A stretch of 32,304 bases of DNA from Actinomycetota bacterium (GTDB lineage Bacteria > Actinomycetota > Thermoleophilia > Gaiellales > F1-60-MAGs149): contig JAPLCF010000033.1 of assembly GCA_026392355.1 (NCBI GenBank), forward strand, positions 1 through 32,304, given 5' to 3'. Positions within the stretch are counted from its first letter, which is position 1. Every line of letters begins with the position of its first letter. The notes below the pieces were generated by a model. It had not been told where the DNA came from, ran no database searches, and saw nothing but the letters and a program-made list of their open reading frames with translations. The translations under genes and the position numbers were made by a program. Below, piece after piece: positions 29,314 to 32,304 of this stretch.

Positions 29314-30237
29314 GTACGCGACGACACGGCTGCCGCCCTCAGCGGCGAGACGCTGCTCCTCGGCGCGGTAGCTCGAGCGCACGAGGGGGCCGGCGAAGAC
29401 ACTGCCGAAGCCGAGCTCCATGCCAGCCTCGCGGAAACGACGGAAGGAGTCGAGCGGCACCCAGCGCTCGAGCGGCAGATGCTTGTCGGTCGGCTGCAGG
29501 TACTGACCGATCGTGACGACGTCAACGTCGTAGGCCCGTAGGTCGCGCAGCGTCTCGACAACCTCGTCGTCGGTCTCACCCATGCCGACGATGATGCCGC
29601 TCTTCGTCAGCAGCGGGCCACGCTCCGGGAAGTGCTCTGCCCACAGCTCCTTGGCGCGGCGCAGGATGTGGAGCGCACGGTCGTAGTCGCCCTTGATGCG
29701 CACCTTCGGCTGGATCCGGCGCACGGTCTCGATGTTGTGGTTGTAGACGTGCGGCTCGGCTTCGAGCACCGTCAGCATCCCCCCGTCCTCGTCGCCGAGG
29801 AAGTCGGGCACCAGCACCTCGACCTGGAGCTCGGGATTGCGCCGGCGTAGCGCGCGGATCGTCTGCGCCCAGTGTGCCGCGCCGAGATCGGGCAGGTCGT
29901 CGCGGTCGACGCTCGTGATCACAACGTGCTTGAGGCCCATGCGCTCGCACGCCGCGGCGAGCTTCGCCGGCTCGAGAGGATCGACCTCCTCGCCACGCTT
30001 GGCGCTGTTCACGGCGCAGTAGCGACACGCGCGCGTGCAGGTATCGCCGAGGATCTGGAACGTCGCCGTGCCACGCCCCCAGCACTCCCCGATGTTCGGG
30101 CAGCCAGCCTCCTCGCACACGGTTGTGAGGCCGTTCTCGCGGACGATGCTGTTCAGCTCTTGGAAGCGCGAGCCGGGGCTTGCGGCGCGCACGCGCATCC
30201 AATCCGGGCGGTTCTTCGCCTCCGGCCCCCAGGGCAC
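29311..30237 (-). CDS. lipA: Lipoyl synthase
   Basis: The 308-residue radical SAM protein has the LipA-specific N-terminal cluster motif TTVCEEAGCPNIGECW (Cys41, Cys46, Cys52), the radical-SAM motif DTCTRACRYCAV (Cys67, Cys71, Cys74) and the C-terminal serine ligand in VRSSYRAEEQ. It inserts two sulfur atoms into octanoyl groups bound to lipoyl domains. The start is GTG 30237, one base past the stop of the VOC gene; a longer frame (to 30270) would overlap that gene, and ATG within PDWMRVRA would cut into the conserved start. It is the last lipoate gene in a run E2-lipB-VOC-lipA, matching the actinobacterial order except for the VOC gene. Confidence 0.94.
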   Translation of the reverse strand: MPWGPEAKNRPDWMRVRAASPGSRFQELNSIVRENGLTTVCEEAGCPNIGECWGRGTATFQILGDTCTRACRYCAVNSAKRGEEVDPLEPAKLAAACERMGLKHVVITSVDRDDLPDLGAAHWAQTIRALRRRNPELQVEVLVPDFLGDEDGGMLTVLEAEPHVYNHNIETVRRIQPKVRIKGDYDRALHILRRAKELWAEHFPERGPLLTKSGIIVGMGETDDEVVETLRDLRAYDVDVVTIGQYLQPTDKHLPLERWVPLDSFRRFREAGMELGFGSVFAGPLVRSSYRAEEQRLAAEGGSRVVAY

Positions 30238-30238
30238 G

Positions 30239-30598
30239 TCAGGCCTCCCGGACCTCGAAGAGCACGCCATCGGGGTCGGCGAGGCCCGTCACGCGCTTGC
30301 CACCGGGCAGCTCGTTGATGTCGTCGAGGAACGGCGCGTCACGCTCCTGCAGATCGGCGATGAGCCCATCGAAGTCGTCGGTGACGATCGTGATGTAGAG
30401 ACCGGCCTCGCCCAGCCACGCCTTGCCGAGCTTGCGGCGATTGGCTCCACCCTCGACGACGAACTCCAGCGTGTCGCGGTGCGCCGTGAAGCCCACTTCG
30501 GTGACGTTGTCGACGCGACAACCGAGCTGCTGCTCGTAGAAGTGGCGGGAGCGCTCGAGGTCGCTCGCGAAGATGGTGAAGCGGTAGCCGCTGATCAT
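30239..30598 (-). CDS. VOC (glyoxalase/bleomycin-resistance) superfamily protein
   Basis: The 119-residue protein is a single-unit VOC fold: YRFTIFASDLERSRHFYEQQ at the start, EFVVEGG and LYITIVTDDFDGLIADLQER in the middle, and KRVTGLADPDGVLFEVREA at the end, where the final glutamate is the usual metal ligand. Members act as lyases, dioxygenases or binding proteins, usually as dimers; the substrate cannot be inferred. Its ATG overlaps the lipB stop by 4 bp and its stop is one base from the lipA start, so it is embedded in the lipoate operon. That position suggests a linked role, but none is known to me. Confidence 0.85.
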   Translation of the reverse strand: MISGYRFTIFASDLERSRHFYEQQLGCRVDNVTEVGFTAHRDTLEFVVEGGANRRKLGKAWLGEAGLYITIVTDDFDGLIADLQERDAPFLDDINELPGGKRVTGLADPDGVLFEVREA

Positions 30599-31275
30599 GC
30601 GGGCAGAACCTCCCAGGCACGGTTGAAGCGTTCGGCGAGCCGTGCCAGCAAGAGCGGCTGCGCGTCGGCGCGGGTAATCGGACGGCCGGCCTCGAGCGAG
30701 GCGGTCGTGTAGCGCGTGTCCTGCAGACCACAGCCGACGAACAGGTCGAATGGCTCAAGGTCGCAGTCGAGATTGAGAGCGAAGCCGTGCGTGGTGATCC
30801 ACGCAGCGACATGAACGCCGATGGACGCGATCTTGCGGTCCTCGACCCAGACGCCAGTGTGCTCCTCGCCTTCGCGCGCCTCGGCCGCGATCCCGAGGTC
30901 GCCGAGCGTGTCGATCATCGCGCCCTCGAGCATCTCCACGTAGGCACGCAAGTCGCGACCCATGGGCGCCAGGTCGAGGATCGGATAGCCAACCAGCTGA
31001 CCCGGGCCGTGGTAGGTGGCACGGCCACCCCGGGCCACCTCAACGACGGGAATACCGCGCTGCTCGAGCAGCGCCGGATGCGGGATCTCGCTCGCGACGT
31101 CGGTACGCGTGCCGAGCGTGACGACCGGCTCGTGCTCGAGCAGCATCAGCACGTCGGCGATCGCCTGCTGGTTGCGCGCACCCGCAAGGTTCTCCATCAG
31201 GTGGAGCCCCTCGTTGTAGGGCGTGAGCCCCGGCAGATCCATCAGGTAGGCCGCAGGCGCGGCAGTGGTGCTCAC
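30595..31275 (-). CDS. lipB: Lipoyl(octanoyl) transferase
   Basis: The 226-residue protein has the LipB signature VARGGRATYHGPGQLVGYPI (about residues 80-99), the catalytic lysine in EDRKIASIGVHV (Lys148) and the active-site cysteine in LFVGCGLQDTRYTT (Cys182). It moves octanoate from acyl carrier protein to the lipoyl domains of 2-oxoacid dehydrogenases. The GTG at 31275 overlaps the E2 stop (GTGA); longer starts would lie inside the E2 gene. With E2 before it and lipA after the VOC gene, it forms a cofactor-assembly operon. It is normal in length. Confidence 0.93.
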   Translation of the reverse strand: MSTTAAPAAYLMDLPGLTPYNEGLHLMENLAGARNQQAIADVLMLLEHEPVVTLGTRTDVASEIPHPALLEQRGIPVVEVARGGRATYHGPGQLVGYPILDLAPMGRDLRAYVEMLEGAMIDTLGDLGIAAEAREGEEHTGVWVEDRKIASIGVHVAAWITTHGFALNLDCDLEPFDLFVGCGLQDTRYTTASLEAGRPITRADAQPLLLARLAERFNRAWEVLPA

Positions 31276-32304
31276 GCCCCGAACGCCTCCGCATCCCACG
31301 TCTCAAGGTTCTGCTTCACCTGCGCCATGAACTGCGACGCGTAGGCGCCGTCGATCAGGCGATGGTCGAAACTGAGCGAGATGTACATCATCGGGCGGAT
31401 CGCGATTGCCTCGGTGCCCTCGGGGCCGCTGATCACCATCGGGCGGCGGACGATCGCACCGGTGTCGAGGATGCCGACCTGGCCGACGGGGATGATCGGC
31501 GTGCCGTAGAGCGAGCCGAACACGCCGGGGTTCGTGATCGTGAACGTGCCGCCCGTGAGGTCGTCAATACCGAGCTTCTTGCTGCGACCGCGCACGGCAA
31601 AGTCGGCGACGGCCTGCGCGAGGCCAAGCAGGTTGAGCGACTCGGCGTTCTTGATCGACGGGACAAGCAGGCCCTTGCCGTCATCGACGGCGACCGCCAT
31701 GCCGAGGTTCACGTAGCGCTTGATGACGGCCTCGCCCTCGCGGACCTCAGCGTTCATCCACGGCCACAGCGCGAGCGCATCGACGGTGGCCTTCATGATG
31801 AAGGGCAGGAACGAGAGGTTCACACCGTGCGTCGCCTTGAACTTGGGCTTGAGCTGGCTACGGATCTCCGTGACGCGACCGAGGTCGACTTCCCACACCT
31901 GCGTGACGTGGGCGGCCGTGTCGATCGACTCGCGCATGTGCTTGGCCGTGACCTGGCGGACGCGCGAGAAGGTGTAGATCTCCTCGCCGGCGCCTGCGGT
32001 CGCTGCCTCGGCCGGAGCGGCCGGAGCGGCAGCCGGCGGTGCGGCGGCAGCGGGAGCAGCCGGGGCCGGCGGTGCAGCGGCGGCGGGCGGCGCTGCAGCC
32101 ACCGGCGGTGCCGGCGGGACAACTGCCGTGGGCTCGGCCGACGGCGCGGCAAGCGCGCCACCCGAGGCCTGTGCGGCCAGATGGTTCTCGACGTCCTTCT
32201 TCGTGACGCGACCGCCTCGGCCCGTGCCAGCAATCTGCGCGATGTTGAGGCCGTGCTCGGTGAGCATGCGTGCCACGACGGGCGAGACAAAGGCGCGGTC
32301 GCCA
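31272..32304 (-). CDS. 2-oxoacid dehydrogenase E2 (dihydrolipoyl acyltransferase), N-terminus outside window
   Basis: The frame is open to the window end, giving the last ~343 residues. They start in the peripheral subunit-binding domain, FVSPVVARMLTEHGLNIAQ then GTGRGGRVTKKDV. An Ala-Pro linker of about 65 residues follows, and then the catalytic domain, which ends ISLSFDHRLIDGAYASQFM with the active-site HxxxDG. The lipoyl domain(s) are missing because the 5' end is cut by the window. Strong similarity in order to actinobacterial sucB/dlaT-lipB-lipA loci suggests a succinyl- or acetyl-transferase of the 2-oxoglutarate or pyruvate complex; which one cannot be told from this part. It overlaps lipB by 4 bp. 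Confidence 0.9.
   Translation of the reverse strand, partial: GDRAFVSPVVARMLTEHGLNIAQIAGTGRGGRVTKKDVENHLAAQASGGALAAPSAEPTAVVPPAPPVAAAPPAAAAPPAPAAPAAAAPPAAAPAAPAEAATAGAGEEIYTFSRVRQVTAKHMRESIDTAAHVTQVWEVDLGRVTEIRSQLKPKFKATHGVNLSFLPFIMKATVDALALWPWMNAEVREGEAVIKRYVNLGMAVAVDDGKGLLVPSIKNAESLNLLGLAQAVADFAVRGRSKKLGIDDLTGGTFTITNPGVFGSLYGTPIIPVGQVGILDTGAIVRRPMVISGPEGTEAIAIRPMMYISLSFDHRLIDGAYASQFMAQVKQNLETWDAEAFGA

Noticed and set aside
1-32304. Anti-phage defence island or prophage
   Set aside because: All genes recognised are metabolic, envelope, redox or regulatory; no nuclease-helicase, toxin-antitoxin, integrase or phage structural genes were found. NucS is a housekeeping mismatch repair enzyme.

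Overview
The window is ordinary-looking, very gene-dense, high-GC (roughly two thirds G+C by eye) bacterial chromosome. It suggests an actinobacterium, possibly of the Thermoleophilia (Solirubrobacter/Gaiella) type. The pointers are: a NucS/EndoMS mismatch endonuclease with a C-terminal clamp-type motif; a SigR/RsrA-like ECF sigma and zinc anti-sigma pair; a heme A synthase of the actinobacterial EFxNR type; a long-form RmlA; the E2-lipB-lipA order; and a strong tendency to leaderless starts. The phylum is an inference and the class is a guess. No tRNA, rRNA, CRISPR array, prophage or intact transposase was seen, and no stretch over 300 bp lacks a gene.

Layout. 1-1298 (+): end of trehalose-6-phosphate synthase and a BKACE-family enzyme. 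1328-2583 (+): TlpA-like thioredoxin and CcdA, a thiol-disulfide relay, converging with a Nudix hydrolase (2580-3080, -). 3101-7174 (+): WecB/WbpI-like epimerase, nucleotide-sugar 6-dehydrogenase, Gfo/Idh oxidoreductase and hexapeptide acetyltransferase, a diacetamido-uronic-acid-type sugar pathway lacking the aminotransferase. 7182-8180 (+): LysE exporter and DUF427. 8236-9436 (+): M16 peptidase broken by a deletion that removes its zinc motif. 9457-11384 (+): amidohydrolase and MobA/MocA-like nucleotidyltransferase. 11357-11648: three palindromes between convergent genes. 11649-12608 (-): carnitine-dehydrogenase-like enzyme. 12671-12787: a 38-bp-arm inverted repeat. 12789-13606 (-): ECF sigma and anti-sigma. 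13732-17996 (+): heme A synthase, a frameshifted O-antigen-ligase-like gene, a polytopic glycosyltransferase-like protein and a histidine phosphatase. 18024-18785 (+): FadR/GntR regulator. 18822-22895 (+): rmlA-rmlC-rmlD-rmlB-nucS. 22907-23317 (+): cupredoxin lipoprotein. 23322-27792 (-): coxS-coxL-coxM (form II type) followed by fabI. 27937-28818 (+): homoserine kinase. 28828-32304 (-): 2-oxoacid dehydrogenase E2 (partial), lipB, VOC protein, lipA and a Cys-containing lipoprotein.

How the genes work together. Two blocks make activated surface sugars: a UDP-GlcNAc-derived uronic acid at 3.1-7.2 kb and dTDP-L-rhamnose at 18.8-22.2 kb. A polymerase/ligase-like gene and a membrane glycosyltransferase lie between them. 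The lipoate block (E2, lipB, lipA) links a cofactor to the enzyme that uses it. The molybdenum-hydroxylase operon may be served by the MocA-like protein 13 kb away. CcdA/TlpA and the SigR-like pair point to thiol redox handling.

The clearest non-gene signal is regulatory. At least twelve genes have a TANNNT-type (or close) -10 element ending 6-9 nt before the start codon, with no room for a Shine-Dalgarno site, so leaderless transcription appears to be the rule for operon-first genes. In three cases the stop codon TAG of one gene is the first half of the next gene's -10 box. One 20-bp divergent gap carries overlapping -10 boxes on both strands. I did not find a convincing wholly new multi-gene system; the best leads are the promoter architecture, the palindrome families, and two genes with similar internal deletions that could be real lesions or assembly faults.
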